Assembly (NCBI RefSeq): GCF_900625095.1
Contig: NZ_LR130760.1
Location: forward strand, 532,301 to 596,300
DNA: 64,000 nt
Reading direction: 5' to 3'
DNA from: Acinetobacter ihumii
GTDB taxonomy: Bacteria > Pseudomonadota > Gammaproteobacteria > Pseudomonadales > Moraxellaceae
In this document: positions 46,039 through 54,716 of the stretch, piece after piece
Numbering within the stretch: position 1 is the first letter of the stretch
Layout: every line of letters starts with the position of its first letter
Made by a program: the position numbers and the translations under genes
Notes under the pieces: model-generated
What the model was told of the DNA's origin: nothing
The model's database searches: none
What the model saw: only the letters and a program-made list of their open reading frames with translations

Positions 46039-46584
46039 TATTGATTATTCCAAATCATTTGGTCTAATTTTTTTAACATTTATTGCACTTCATCGTGAAT
46101 TTGACAAAAATTAAGTGATCTACATCACTATGTATAAGTTTAGTAGAGCTTTTGTTTGAATTAAATAAATTTTTGATCATTTTACAGAATTCTTTAAATC
46201 AGCAGAATTTCATTGTGATTAAAGAGTTATAAATACACCCAAAATTCTAAGCAAATTAAATCAAGTTGATCAATCAAATGAGCAGATCTTATGACTTTTC
46301 CACATCTCCTTCAAGAAGTCGAGTTTTATAAATATTTCATTTAATAAAATATAAACCAATGAAAAAATTAAAAAAATATCTTAGAGAATTTAAAACTGAG
46401 CTAATGTCGAAATCAAAATTCGCCTTATAAATTTTTCCTTTTCTAATCATTTATAAGTCCTGCTATCACAGTCCTCCCCAATCAATATGATGAAATCATT
46501 AAATTAAACAATGCTTGACTTAGGATTACATTAGCTTTGTCTAATCCTCTAGCCTTTCCAACAGATTAAAGCTCTGTAAAAACT
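46039..46584. other. 546-base intergenic region, no gene seen
   Basis: AT-rich with no frame of more than about 20 codons that has a ribosome site. It carries the promoter region of the type I secretion operon (right part of that operon) and the 3' side of modC. Other than the palindrome at 46115-46128 I recognise nothing. Confidence 0.6.
46115..46128. promoter_or_regulatory. CRP/Vfr-like palindrome upstream of the secretion operon
   Basis: GTGA-N6-TCAC (GTGATCTACATCAC), the symmetric core bound by CRP-family regulators, 77 bases before the TolC-like gene start. Confidence 0.35.
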
Positions 46585-47208
46585 TTACAAATACCAAATA
46601 GTGCTTGTTAACTGTTCAATTTCTTGCATGTCATGACTCACATAGAGCATAGGAATATGCGTTTGCTTTTGTACCTGTTGAAAAAACGGAAGAATCTCGG
46701 TTTTATGTGCTGTATCTAAAGCAGACAAAGGCTCATCTAATAACAATAAATTAGGGGAATACAGCAAAGCCCGCCCTAATGCGACGCGCTGTTTCTCCCC
46801 CCCTGAAAGTTTACTTGGCATACGATTGAGCAAATGATTTAATTTAAGTAACTCAATAATGTAATCTTCCTGAAAAAGTTGTTGATCCGGCGTAATTCGA
46901 GTTAAACCAAATCTTAGATTTTTATGTACTGACATATGAGGAAATAACTGCGCATCCTGAAACACCAGTCCGACTCGACGCGATTGCGTAGTTAAATTTA
47001 TATTTTTTTCAGCATTAAACCATGTTTGATTTTGAATGTTGATATAACCAGATTGAGGTGTATGTAAACCCGCAATTGCATGTAATAAACTGGTTTTTCC
47101 AGAACCTGATGCACCAAATAAGCCTACAACTTGCTCATCTGAAGCAAAAGATGTCGTAATCTTAAATTTACCTAATTGCAACTCGATATGACAATCCATC
47201 ATCTTCAT
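46585..47208 (-). CDS. modC: Molybdate ABC transporter ATP-binding protein, short form
   Basis: The product is 207 residues from the ATG at 47208, which overlaps the modB stop (ATGA); ATGs at 47202 and 47199 are equally possible given the GAGGA site. Walker A GASGSGKTS, signature LSGGEKQRVALGRALL, Walker B LLLLDEPLSALD and the switch His (VSHDMQEIE) are intact. The protein ends just after the ATPase core, so the C-terminal molybdate-binding TOBE/MOP domain of the roughly 350-residue E. coli ModC is absent. Its identity rests on modA and modB being adjacent. Confidence 0.88.
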   Translation of the reverse strand: MKMMDCHIELQLGKFKITTSFASDEQVVGLFGASGSGKTSLLHAIAGLHTPQSGYINIQNQTWFNAEKNINLTTQSRRVGLVFQDAQLFPHMSVHKNLRFGLTRITPDQQLFQEDYIIELLKLNHLLNRMPSKLSGGEKQRVALGRALLYSPNLLLLDEPLSALDTAHKTEILPFFQQVQKQTHIPMLYVSHDMQEIEQLTSTIWYL

Positions 47209-47894
47209 CGTCCTCGTTGCTTCTTTTGGTAGCGATGAAACCACTGCGCAAACCATAGCGCAAAAAATGCAACACTCAGCGATAACGTAATCAGTCGCCA
47301 AAGTTGCGGTTCAGTGTCAGGTTGCTGCATTAAACTATACATTGCCAAAGGCAGAGTTCTGGTTTCTCCTGCGATATTACCGACAAAAGTAATGGTCGCA
47401 CCAAACTCACCTAAACTTCGACAGAAGCATAGAATCGCACCAACCAAAATACCGCTATTGGCTAAAGGAAGTGTCACAGAAATAAACGTTGAAAAAGCAG
47501 AAGCTCCTAAAGTTTGAGCTGCCATTTCCAGACGTTGGTCAACCAGTTCTATCGCCAAGCGAATCGACTGAACCAGTAAAGGAAAACCCATTACTGCTGA
47601 TGCCAAAACTGCACCCTTCCAGTTAAATGCCAGACTCAAACCAAGTGGTGCAAGATATTGACCAATCATGCCCTGATTACCAAAGACTTGCAGCAAAAGA
47701 TATCCAGGCAATACAGGAGGTAAAACTAAAGGTAAAAATACCAGTGTTTCAAATAAAGATTTTCCCCAGAATTCTTTACGCGCGAGTATCCAGCCTATGG
47801 TCAAAGCTGGAATTAAGCTAAAGATCATACTAAACGTAGCCACTTGGCAGGAAAGTTTTAGTACTTCAATTTCTTCGGCAGAAAGTGAAAACAT
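47205..47894 (-). CDS. modB: Molybdate ABC transporter permease
   Basis: The product is 229 residues with about five to six membrane helices. The ABC-importer permease loop lies near 145-165 (AAQTLGASAFSTFISVTLP), with FLPLVLPPVLPGYLLLQVFG near 50-70 and RSLGEFGATITFVGNIAGETRTLPLAM near 175, both typical of ModB/CysT permeases. Two bases separate it from modA and its stop overlaps modC. It forms the molybdate channel in the inner membrane. Confidence 0.94.
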   Translation of the reverse strand: MFSLSAEEIEVLKLSCQVATFSMIFSLIPALTIGWILARKEFWGKSLFETLVFLPLVLPPVLPGYLLLQVFGNQGMIGQYLAPLGLSLAFNWKGAVLASAVMGFPLLVQSIRLAIELVDQRLEMAAQTLGASAFSTFISVTLPLANSGILVGAILCFCRSLGEFGATITFVGNIAGETRTLPLAMYSLMQQPDTEPQLWRLITLSLSVAFFALWFAQWFHRYQKKQRGR

Positions 47895-47896
47895 GG

Positions 47897-48676
47897 TTAT
47901 TTTGCAGCATTTAAAACAGTAAAGCCGTAATTTTTAAATACCGTATTGGCTGCTTTGCTTTGCAAAAACTGATAGAACTTTATAGAAGCAGGGGTGTTTT
48001 TAATCAAGGCTAATGGATAAATAATGGGTTGATGCGTATTGTCTGGAAACACCCCCACAACTTTCACATCTTTACTGATCGCGGCATCTGTCGCATAGAC
48101 AATACCCAGTTGGCATTCACCCCGTGCGACAAAATTCAGTGCTGCACGAACATCTTCAGTTTCAACCAGACGAGGTTGTATTTTGTCCCACCAACCTAAT
48201 GAGTTCAGTGATTGCTTGGCGTATTTCCCCACAGGGACACTTTTGGTATCGCCCGTACAGAGTTTACCTGTAAAAGCCGTACTGGGATCATAAGCTTTGT
48301 TCATCTTCATATTGACTGTCATATTTTTGGGTGCAATCAACACCAACTTATTTCCCAAAAGATTAATTCGTTTATTATTCACAATCAGCTTTTTATTTTG
48401 TAAATAATTTGCCCATTGTTCATCTGCCGAAATAAAAATATCAGCAGGTGCGCCAGCTTCAATCTGTTTGGCAAGCGTTGATGAACCCGCATAAGAGGTT
48501 TTAATGTCTATATGATTTTGTCGCTCAAATATTTTTTCCAGATCTGCCATCGCATTGGTCAAACTAGCAGCTGCATAGACAGTGACGGACTCCGCAGCCT
48601 GTGCTTGAAAACTGAATAAAGCAGTTACACCGATGAACACTGTTAATAGTTTGGTTTTTGTGTTTCTTAGTAACAT
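47897..48676 (-). CDS. modA: Molybdate-binding periplasmic protein
   Basis: The product is 259 residues with a signal peptide (about 1-27, cleaved after AQA). ESVTVYAAASLTNAMADL and YAGSSTLAKQIEAGAPADIF, the oxyanion-binding loops of ModA, appear at about 30-80. GKLCTGDTKSVPVGKYAKQ and GIVYATDA complete the two-lobed binding fold. It captures molybdate (or tungstate) and delivers it to ModBC. It is first in the modABC operon, with a ModE-like palindrome just upstream. Confidence 0.95.
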   Translation of the reverse strand: MLLRNTKTKLLTVFIGVTALFSFQAQAAESVTVYAAASLTNAMADLEKIFERQNHIDIKTSYAGSSTLAKQIEAGAPADIFISADEQWANYLQNKKLIVNNKRINLLGNKLVLIAPKNMTVNMKMNKAYDPSTAFTGKLCTGDTKSVPVGKYAKQSLNSLGWWDKIQPRLVETEDVRAALNFVARGECQLGIVYATDAAISKDVKVVGVFPDNTHQPIIYPLALIKNTPASIKFYQFLQSKAANTVFKNYGFTVLNAAK

Positions 48677-48696
48677 CGCCAGTGCCCCAAATAATG

Positions 48697-48724
48697 ATCA
48701 ATATGTTTTCAGAAATATATCGAT
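48697..48724. promoter_or_regulatory. ModE-like operator upstream of modA
   Basis: On the minus strand ATCGATATAT and ACATATTGAT form an inverted repeat (8 of 10 symmetric) around 8 bases. It resembles the ModE consensus ATCG-TATATA half-sites and lies 21 bases before the modA start codon. Confidence 0.4.
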
Positions 48725-48944
48725 AATTTATCTAAATCACAATGCGTGACTGAGTCATTTTACCCAATCCTATTCAAGCCAATAACTTGTAACCACCACA
48801 ATCAATCTAAACATTTTAAATCGTGTATTTTTTCTATTTAAAACATCGAAAAAACGATTAACAGACAAATCATGTCGCCCTGCCCTAGTGCTTTTAATTT
48901 TTTTTTGGCATGATGCAAAGTAGATCTTTCAAGAACAGTTATAC

Positions 48945-50285
48945 ATGGAACAAATGCGTTGGATGGAACTGCTCTCAGCGGTTCGCTTAGGTAGTAAAAA
49001 AAGCACAACAGAACTTGGACGCAGTCCATTTCACAAAGATTATGATCGCATTATCTTCTCTCAAAGTTTTCGTCAGCTTAACCGTAAAACCCAAGTTCAT
49101 CCCTTTGCCTTACAAGATGGCATCCATACCCGTTTAACCCATTCACTTGAAGTGTCCTGTATTGGTCGTTCACTGGGAATGATGACTGCCGAAAAAATTA
49201 AAGATGAACTTCCTGCCTGGATTTCACCGTCAGATGTAGGTGCGATTATTCAGGCGGCATGTCTGGCACATGATATTGGCAACCCGCCTTATGGACATGC
49301 AGGCGAATATGCAATTCGTGAATGGTTTGATGATGCCTCTCATGATGATTTTTTAAAAGAATTAAGCCCCGAAGAAGAAGCCGATGTACGCCAGTTTGAG
49401 GGGAATGCACAAGGTTTAAGGTTATTAACCCGAATTGATTATCATCCTGATGACGGCGGTATGCGTCTCACTCACGCCACATTGGGGGCTTACCTTAAAT
49501 ATCCTTGGCTTTCCAAAACCATTGCTTCGCAGGGCGATCGACCAGCCAATCAACGCGCTAAATTTGGATGTTATCAAACTGAAAAAGAAATTTTAGTCGA
49601 AATTGCTGAACAGCTTGGTCTGATTCAACTCGGTGAATATCATTATTGTCGACACCCTTTGACTTATTTGCTCGAAGCCGCAGATGATATGTGTTACGCC
49701 CTGATTGATCTGGAAGATGGCATTATTTTAAATATGCTCACTTATGAAGAAGTTGAACCTATTTTTCTCAATTTAATTGCAGATTATGGGATTCCAGATG
49801 AGCTTGGACAAAGTAATACCACTTGGCAGCAAAAAATTGCCGCTTTGCGTGGTCGTGTCATGAAACGTCTTGTTGCAGAAGTTTCCAGTGCCTTTGCCCG
49901 ACATCATGTTGAAATTTTATCGGGACAACTTCAAGGAAGCCTTTTGGAATATTGCCCTGCTGATATTGGAATTGGAATTGAAAAAGCCAAAAATTTAGCA
50001 CGTGATAAAATTTTTGAGCATCGTCAGAAATCCGATCTGGAAATTATTGCACACAGTGGTTTACAGTCCATTTTAGATGCGTTTATTCCGTTAACAGTTC
50101 CATCCAAGCCACTCAATTTTAAAGAAAAACGTTTAATGTCAATTCTACAACAATTTGGGGCAAATTTTAGCCAAAGTCATTATCAGAATATTATGCAAGT
50201 GCTCGATATTATTAGTAAATTTTCAGACCATCAAGCTTATGATCTCGCGCAGGTCTTGCAAGGTCGCCGTGCAAGTTTTATGTAA
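48945..50285 (+). CDS. Deoxyguanosinetriphosphate triphosphohydrolase-like protein (HD dNTPase)
   Basis: The product is 446 residues. The start region (KDYDRIIFSQSFRQLNRKTQV) and the HD metal-binding residues (HSLEVSCIGRSLG near 65, AACLAHDIGNPPYGHAGE near 103-120) match Dgt-type dNTPases. EAADDMCYALIDLEDG near 243 is the second conserved block. The enzyme removes triphosphate from dNTPs and affects nucleotide pool balance and phage resistance in some bacteria. It stands before ruvAB with an 85-base gap and may be independent. It is shorter than the 505-residue E. coli Dgt and belongs to the other common subfamily. Confidence 0.92.
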   Translation: MEQMRWMELLSAVRLGSKKSTTELGRSPFHKDYDRIIFSQSFRQLNRKTQVHPFALQDGIHTRLTHSLEVSCIGRSLGMMTAEKIKDELPAWISPSDVGAIIQAACLAHDIGNPPYGHAGEYAIREWFDDASHDDFLKELSPEEEADVRQFEGNAQGLRLLTRIDYHPDDGGMRLTHATLGAYLKYPWLSKTIASQGDRPANQRAKFGCYQTEKEILVEIAEQLGLIQLGEYHYCRHPLTYLLEAADDMCYALIDLEDGIILNMLTYEEVEPIFLNLIADYGIPDELGQSNTTWQQKIAALRGRVMKRLVAEVSSAFARHHVEILSGQLQGSLLEYCPADIGIGIEKAKNLARDKIFEHRQKSDLEIIAHSGLQSILDAFIPLTVPSKPLNFKEKRLMSILQQFGANFSQSHYQNIMQVLDIISKFSDHQAYDLAQVLQGRRASFM

Positions 50286-50370
50286 TGCCGCCTCTATTAT
50301 GCATAGTAGGATCTTGAGATAGCTTCAGGCTTTTGTTTTTTTAATTTATTTTTTAGGAAAGAATCATTCC

Positions 50371-50976
50371 ATGATTGGTTGTTTAATTGGTGAAGTGTTT
50401 GCACTTGAAGCACCTACGGTACTGCTGAATGTTAATGGTGTTGGCTATGAAATTGATACGCCGCTTTCAACATTTTGCCAATTACAAAAAGGTCAGAAAA
50501 CCACATTGTGGACACATCTGGTGGTCCGTGAAGATGCCCAGCAACTTTATGGTTTTTTAGATGCACAGGAAAAAACCATTTTCCGTACACTGCTTAAAGT
50601 GAATGGGGTTGGCCCTAAAATGGCACTGGGCATTTTATCGACTTTAAGCGTTGAGCTTTTGATACAAACCATTGAACATGATGATATCAATACCTTGGTG
50701 AAAGTTCCGGGTGTCGGCAAGAAAACCGCTGAACGGTTGATGATTGAACTCCGTGACCGATTTAAAGCACTGGCAAATCAGGGGACATCAACTGCTAATA
50801 ATAGTATTAGTCAAATTCAGTTTATATCTAACTCTCCTGTTGCTGAAGCCGAAGCTGCATTACAGTCATTGGGTTATAAACCAATTGAAGCACAAAAAGC
50901 AGTAGCTGCGGTAAAAGCGGATTATACTGAAGCCGCAGATTTAATTCGTGCTGCGCTCAAATCAATGATGAAGTAA
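50371..50976 (+). CDS. ruvA: Holliday junction DNA helicase RuvA
   Basis: The product is 201 residues in three domains: an OB fold at the N-terminus (MIGCLIGEVFALEAPTVLLN), two helix-hairpin-helix motifs (KVNGVGPKMALGILS and KVPGVGKKTAERLMIEL) that bind the junction, and the C-terminal domain that contacts RuvB. AGGAAAG precedes the start. ruvB follows after 6 bases. It recognises Holliday junctions for branch migration. ruvC is not in the window. Confidence 0.98.
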   Translation: MIGCLIGEVFALEAPTVLLNVNGVGYEIDTPLSTFCQLQKGQKTTLWTHLVVREDAQQLYGFLDAQEKTIFRTLLKVNGVGPKMALGILSTLSVELLIQTIEHDDINTLVKVPGVGKKTAERLMIELRDRFKALANQGTSTANNSISQIQFISNSPVAEAEAALQSLGYKPIEAQKAVAAVKADYTEAADLIRAALKSMMK

Positions 50977-50982
50977 CCAATC

Positions 50983-51984
50983 ATGCATGACCGTTTAATT
51001 AGTGGCAAAGAAAAGCCAGAAGATCAATTTGACCGCGCGATTCGTCCAACATCTTTGGCAGATTATATTGGACAGCCTGTGGTACGTGAGCAAATGGAAA
51101 TCTTCATTGGTGCGGCACGTGGACGAGGCGAAGCACTGGATCATACCCTGATTTTTGGCCCTCCCGGACTGGGTAAAACCACACTTGCCAATATCATTGC
51201 CCGTGAAATGGGCGGTAATTTGAAGTCGACTTCTGGTCCAGTATTAGAACGTGCTGGTGATTTGGCTGCGATGCTGACCAATTTAGAAGAAGGCGATGTG
51301 TTATTTATCGATGAAATTCATCGTCTTTCTCCCGTGATTGAAGAAATTTTATATCCTGCGATGGAAGACTATCAACTGGATATTATGATTGGTGAAGGAC
51401 CAGCAGCACGTTCGATTAAACTGGATTTGCCACCATTTACATTGGTTGCAGCCACTACACGGGCAGGCTTACTCACCTCACCTTTGCGCGATCGTTTTGG
51501 GATTGTGCAGCGCTTAGAGTTTTATTCGGTTGAAGATTTAACGCATATTGTCACCCGTTCTGCCAACTTAATGGATGTGCCAATTACAAAAACGGGGTCA
51601 GAAGAAATTGCACGTCGTTCACGTGGTACCCCCCGTATTGCCAATCGTTTATTACGTCGTGTGCGTGACTATGCACAAGTGAAAGGGACGGGCGAAGTCA
51701 CTCAGGAAATGGCACAACGCGCACTGGATATGCTGAATGTTGATAAAGACGGCTTAGATACGCTTGATCGTCGTTATTTATCTATGTTATTGGAGCGTTT
51801 TGAAGGTCGACCAACAGGTGTTGAAGCACTTGCTGCTGCGATGGCAGAAGACAGCGGTACATTGGAAGATGTGATTGAACCGTATTTGATTCAGCAAGGT
51901 TATGTAATGCGTACCGCGCGAGGACGAATCGCCACTAATCAGGCTTATGCGCAGTTTGGATTAATTCCACCTGAGCCGCGTTAA
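50983..51984 (+). CDS. ruvB: Holliday junction branch-migration ATPase RuvB
   Basis: AAA+ motor of 333 residues. Near the start [17 protein letters not shown] is diagnostic; Walker A is [10 protein letters not shown] near 59, Walker [11 protein letters not shown] near 106, and sensor AATTRAGLL near 154. The winged-helix DNA-binding domain is C-terminal, with [15 protein letters not shown] and [16 protein letters not shown]. It acts with RuvA in recombination repair. A weak hairpin follows the stop, then a gene-free stretch with a direct repeat. Confidence 0.99.
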   Translation: MHDRLISGKEKPEDQFDRAIRPTSLADYIGQPVVREQMEIFIGAARGRGEALDHTLIFGPPGLGKTTLANIIAREMGGNLKSTSGPVLERAGDLAAMLTNLEEGDVLFIDEIHRLSPVIEEILYPAMEDYQLDIMIGEGPAARSIKLDLPPFTLVAATTRAGLLTSPLRDRFGIVQRLEFYSVEDLTHIVTRSANLMDVPITKTGSEEIARRSRGTPRIANRLLRRVRDYAQVKGTGEVTQEMAQRALDMLNVDKDGLDTLDRRYLSMLLERFEGRPTGVEALAAAMAEDSGTLEDVIEPYLIQQGYVMRTARGRIATNQAYAQFGLIPPEPR

Positions 51985-51985
51985 G

Positions 51986-52001
51986 AAAAGCGAAGCTTTT
52001 T
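51986..52001 (+). terminator. Short hairpin after ruvB
   Basis: AAAAGC (51986-51991) and GCTTTT (51995-52000) pair across GAA and run into a single further T; a weak terminator. Confidence 0.4.
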
Positions 52002-52005
52002 AGCG

Positions 52006-52123
52006 GCGCAAGACGAGAAGCTATGCTGTGAGTGATAGCGATAAGCAAAACAACGTTTCTTGCGGAATATATTCCTCATGCGCAAGACGAGAAGCCATAC
52101 TTCGAGTGAAAGCGCAAAGCAAA
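52006..52123. repeat. Imperfect 44-bp direct repeat, two copies 74 bases apart
   Basis: Copy 1 at 52006-52049 and copy 2 at 52080-52123 both begin GCGCAAGACGAGAAGC and match at about 37 of 44 positions. They lie in the 338-base gap between ruvB and the Bor-like genes. The rest of the gap (to 52322) is AT-rich and holds nothing recognisable. Confidence 0.7.
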
Positions 52124-52322
52124 CTTAAAGTATTGCTTTACGCTTTTTTCAGTAAAACAAAGAGTAACTTTAAAAAACAAAACTAAAAAAATAGGTTACT
52201 CCTTACCGAAACATTACTTTTATTTTTAAATTCAAAAGCCTAGTAATTATCTTTTCAATAACTTAAAATGCGTTCGCTTTTAAACCGCTGTTTTAAAAGA
52301 AAAAGTATAATCTGGAGTAAAA

Positions 52323-52610
52323 ATGAAAAAACTAATTTTTGTAAGCCTTATAAGTTTATTAAGTTCTGGGTGTGCTACTCAGACTTATCTACTCTCTAAT
52401 GAAGGAAATAGTGCACCATCATATAATAAAATGCAGGCTTTTTTTGTTTCAGGTATTGGGCAGGAAAAAGAAATTGATGCAGCTAAGATCTGTGGTGGGG
52501 CAGATAAAGTTTCAAAAGTTCAAACCAAAATAACCTTTTTGAATGGTCTTCTTGGGCAAATTTCATATGGTGTATATACACCACGTCAAATCTTAGTTTA
52601 CTGCAAATAG
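52323..52610 (+). CDS. Bor/Iss-family lipoprotein, copy 1
   Basis: The product is 95 residues with a lipoprotein signal ending in SSGC (Cys17). The mature part carries the family core FFVSGIGQEKEIDAAKICGG and a C-terminal GVYTPRQILVYC. It is close by eye to phage lambda Bor and E. coli Iss, surface lipoproteins linked to serum resistance. GGAG lies before the ATG. A second copy follows after 14 bases. No other phage gene is nearby, so this looks like a domesticated or vertically inherited gene rather than part of a prophage. Confidence 0.85.
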   Translation: MKKLIFVSLISLLSSGCATQTYLLSNEGNSAPSYNKMQAFFVSGIGQEKEIDAAKICGGADKVSKVQTKITFLNGLLGQISYGVYTPRQILVYCK

Positions 52611-52624
52611 TACTGGAGAAAAAT

Positions 52625-52921
52625 ATGAAAAATATCATGGCAATACTAATGATTGGCGGCATGTTATTAACAACAGGCTGTGCAACACAAACTGGCCTAA
52701 TTCATAAAAGCGCTTCTGTAACACCTAAATACTCTGAATCACAATCATTTTTTCTTTCTGGTATCGGACAGGAAAAACAAGTTGATGCAGCAAGTATCTG
52801 CGGGGGAGCAGATAAAGTTTCAAAAGTTCAAAGCAAACTTGAACCTAAAGACTTATTCTTTGGAATCATTACTTTAGGCATTTATACACCACATACAGCA
52901 AGTGTATATTGTCAAGAATAA
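52625..52921 (+). CDS. Bor/Iss-family lipoprotein, copy 2
   Basis: The product is 98 residues with its signal ending in TTGC (Cys19). It shares FFLSGIGQEKQVDAASICGG and KVSKVQ with copy 1, and ends GIYTPHTASVYC. The signal peptides and the middle loop are quite different, so the duplication is old. It is cotranscribed with copy 1; a strong terminator follows the stop. Location is predicted to be the outer membrane. Role in this organism is unknown. Confidence 0.85.
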   Translation: MKNIMAILMIGGMLLTTGCATQTGLIHKSASVTPKYSESQSFFLSGIGQEKQVDAASICGGADKVSKVQSKLEPKDLFFGIITLGIYTPHTASVYCQE

Positions 52922-52929
52922 TTTTTTAG

Positions 52930-52962
52930 ACTACCTTAGCATACTAAGGTAGTTGTTATTTC
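52930..52962 (+). terminator. Terminator after the Bor-like pair
   Basis: ACTACCTTAG (52930-52939) and CTAAGGTAGT (52944-52953), a perfect 10-bp stem with a CATA loop, then TGTTATTTCT. Confidence 0.8.
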
Positions 52963-53131
52963 TCAATCCACAGATGATCCTATAATTAAAAGCAACTGAA
53001 TTGAGTTTGTTTAATTAATATACGTAATTATCCTTTCCATCAACAAGATGTTATTTATTACTATTTCCATCCTGTCATTGAAGCAATATCATTTCCTGAA
53101 TTACTCACAGTATGTAGAATAGGTTAAAAAT

Positions 53132-53539
53132 ATGGCTAATCTTTTTGAGTTCAAAATTCGCGTATATATTGAAGATACAGATGCTGGCGGTATCGTCTAT
53201 CATGCCAATCATATCCGCTTTATGGAACGGACTCGTACAGAATGGCTACGTGCTTCAGGCATCGACCATTACTGGCACCAAAAAGATTATAATTTTGTTG
53301 TACATAAAATCGCATTAAAATACATGCGCCCGATTATGATGGACGATATGATTACTGTTACAGCGAGTGTAGTTTCATGTAAAGCTTCGTCATTTGTATT
53401 GCAACAAAATATTTATCGTGGTGAAATCATGCTTGCTTCTGGCGAGGTTGAACTGGCATGTTTAAACACAGAAATGCGACCACGCCGACTTCCTGATGAA
53501 ATTCGCAATCTTATTCTTCAAGAACTGGAACAAGATTAA
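53132..53539 (+). CDS. ybgC: Tol-Pal-associated acyl-CoA thioesterase
   Basis: Hot-dog-fold thioesterase of 135 residues. The catalytic DTDAGGIVYHANHIRFMER region lies near residues 13-31, with the Asp of YbgC/4-hydroxybenzoyl-CoA thioesterases. It is first in the tol-pal cluster, its standard place in gamma-proteobacteria, and 26 bases before tolQ. It hydrolyses short acyl-CoAs or acyl-carrier-protein thioesters in the cytoplasm. Confidence 0.94.
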   Translation: MANLFEFKIRVYIEDTDAGGIVYHANHIRFMERTRTEWLRASGIDHYWHQKDYNFVVHKIALKYMRPIMMDDMITVTASVVSCKASSFVLQQNIYRGEIMLASGEVELACLNTEMRPRRLPDEIRNLILQELEQD

Positions 53540-53565
53540 AAAAACATACTTTGGCACATGTAACT

Positions 53566-54264
53566 ATGGCAACACAGATCCAATCTTCTCTACATATTTC
53601 TGATCTTATTTTACAAGCAAGCCCTGTGGTACAAGCTGTCATGCTGGTGCTACTTTTAGCATCAATTTATAGCTGGTATCTAATCGCCAAGTTACATATG
53701 GGCTATAAAAAAGCCGCCCAGCAAGATGAGCATTTTCAAAAAATGTTCTGGTCAGGCGCTGAACTAAATACCCTTTTTAACAATGCGCAGTTAAATTCAA
53801 AACGCCATGGTCTTGAAGATATTTTTTATCAGGGCTTGGGTGAGTTTTTTAAACTTAAAAAACGTCATGCTACTGCCAATCAAACCATTGAAGGCACTGA
53901 GCGTATTTTGCGTGTCGGTTTAAGTCGTGATCAAAGTGTTCTTGAACAAGGGCTCGGGGCATTAGCCAGTATTGGTTCGGTCGCACCCTACGTTGGTCTA
54001 TTTGGAACCGTTTGGGGCATTATGAATGCCTTTATTGGTCTGGCAGATGTCGATCAAGTGACTTTGGCAACTGTTGCACCTGGTATTGCAGAAGCCTTGA
54101 TTGCAACCGCGATTGGTTTATTTGCCGCCATTCCTGCGGTACTTGCCTTTAACCATTATACCGCCAAGGGTGAAGCGATTTATTCAGATCGTGCGCTGTT
54201 TGCTGAAGAAATGGTGGCATTATTACAACGTCAGTCTGTGGGTTCTACACAGGAAGAAGTTTAA
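53566..54264 (+). CDS. tolQ: Tol-Pal system protein TolQ
   Basis: Inner-membrane proton-channel subunit of 232 residues from the ATG at 53566; an in-frame TTG at 53551 is the alternative. Helix 1 lies at about 20-42, and helices 2 and 3 (GLGALASIGSVAPYVGLFGTVWGIM, cut here to ASIGSVAPYVGLFGTVWGI, and VAPGIAEALIATAIGLFAAIPAV) carry the MotA/ExbB motif. With TolR it uses the proton gradient to drive TolA. Its stop overlaps the tolR start by one base. Confidence 0.97.
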   Translation: MATQIQSSLHISDLILQASPVVQAVMLVLLLASIYSWYLIAKLHMGYKKAAQQDEHFQKMFWSGAELNTLFNNAQLNSKRHGLEDIFYQGLGEFFKLKKRHATANQTIEGTERILRVGLSRDQSVLEQGLGALASIGSVAPYVGLFGTVWGIMNAFIGLADVDQVTLATVAPGIAEALIATAIGLFAAIPAVLAFNHYTAKGEAIYSDRALFAEEMVALLQRQSVGSTQEEV

Positions 54265-54713
54265 TGGCTATTCAACGTTCAGGACGCTTTGAGCGTATTA
54301 AAAAACCATTAAAAAGTGACATGAATGTCGTACCATATATCGACGTGATGCTCGTACTATTGGTGATTTTCATGGTGACTGCACCCATGATCACCAGTGG
54401 CATTAAGGTGGATTTACCTCAGGCGAATAATAATCCAATCCAATCTGAGGATCGACCATCTATAGTAACTTTAGAAGCCGATGGAACTATTAAGCTTGAA
54501 AGTAAAGAACATAATAATGATGTTATGACATTAGACGACTTAAAAACGACACTTATGGAAAGTCAAGAACAGGCTCAAGCGAATAAAAAACAATTAACTG
54601 TTCTAATTAATGGTAGTGAATCTCGTCCTTATGGAGAAGTTATCAAACTAATGTCTGTACTTCAGGAAGCAGGTTTAACCCAAGTTGGTCTACTCACTGA
54701 GCCATTAAAGTAA
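54264..54713 (+). CDS. tolR: Tol-Pal system protein TolR
   Basis: The product is 149 residues with one membrane helix near 25-45. The helix carries the essential Asp (VVPYIDVMLVLLVIFMVTAP), and a periplasmic ExbD-type domain follows. It is translationally coupled to tolQ and 3 bases before tolA. Length and order are normal. Confidence 0.97.
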   Translation: MAIQRSGRFERIKKPLKSDMNVVPYIDVMLVLLVIFMVTAPMITSGIKVDLPQANNNPIQSEDRPSIVTLEADGTIKLESKEHNNDVMTLDDLKTTLMESQEQAQANKKQLTVLINGSESRPYGEVIKLMSVLQEAGLTQVGLLTEPLK

Positions 54714-54716
54714 GTT

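Noticed and set aside
46278..46331. Short 17-codon frame in the large gap before the secretion operon
   Set aside because: No ribosome site and no distinctive composition; expected by chance in 546 AT-rich bases.
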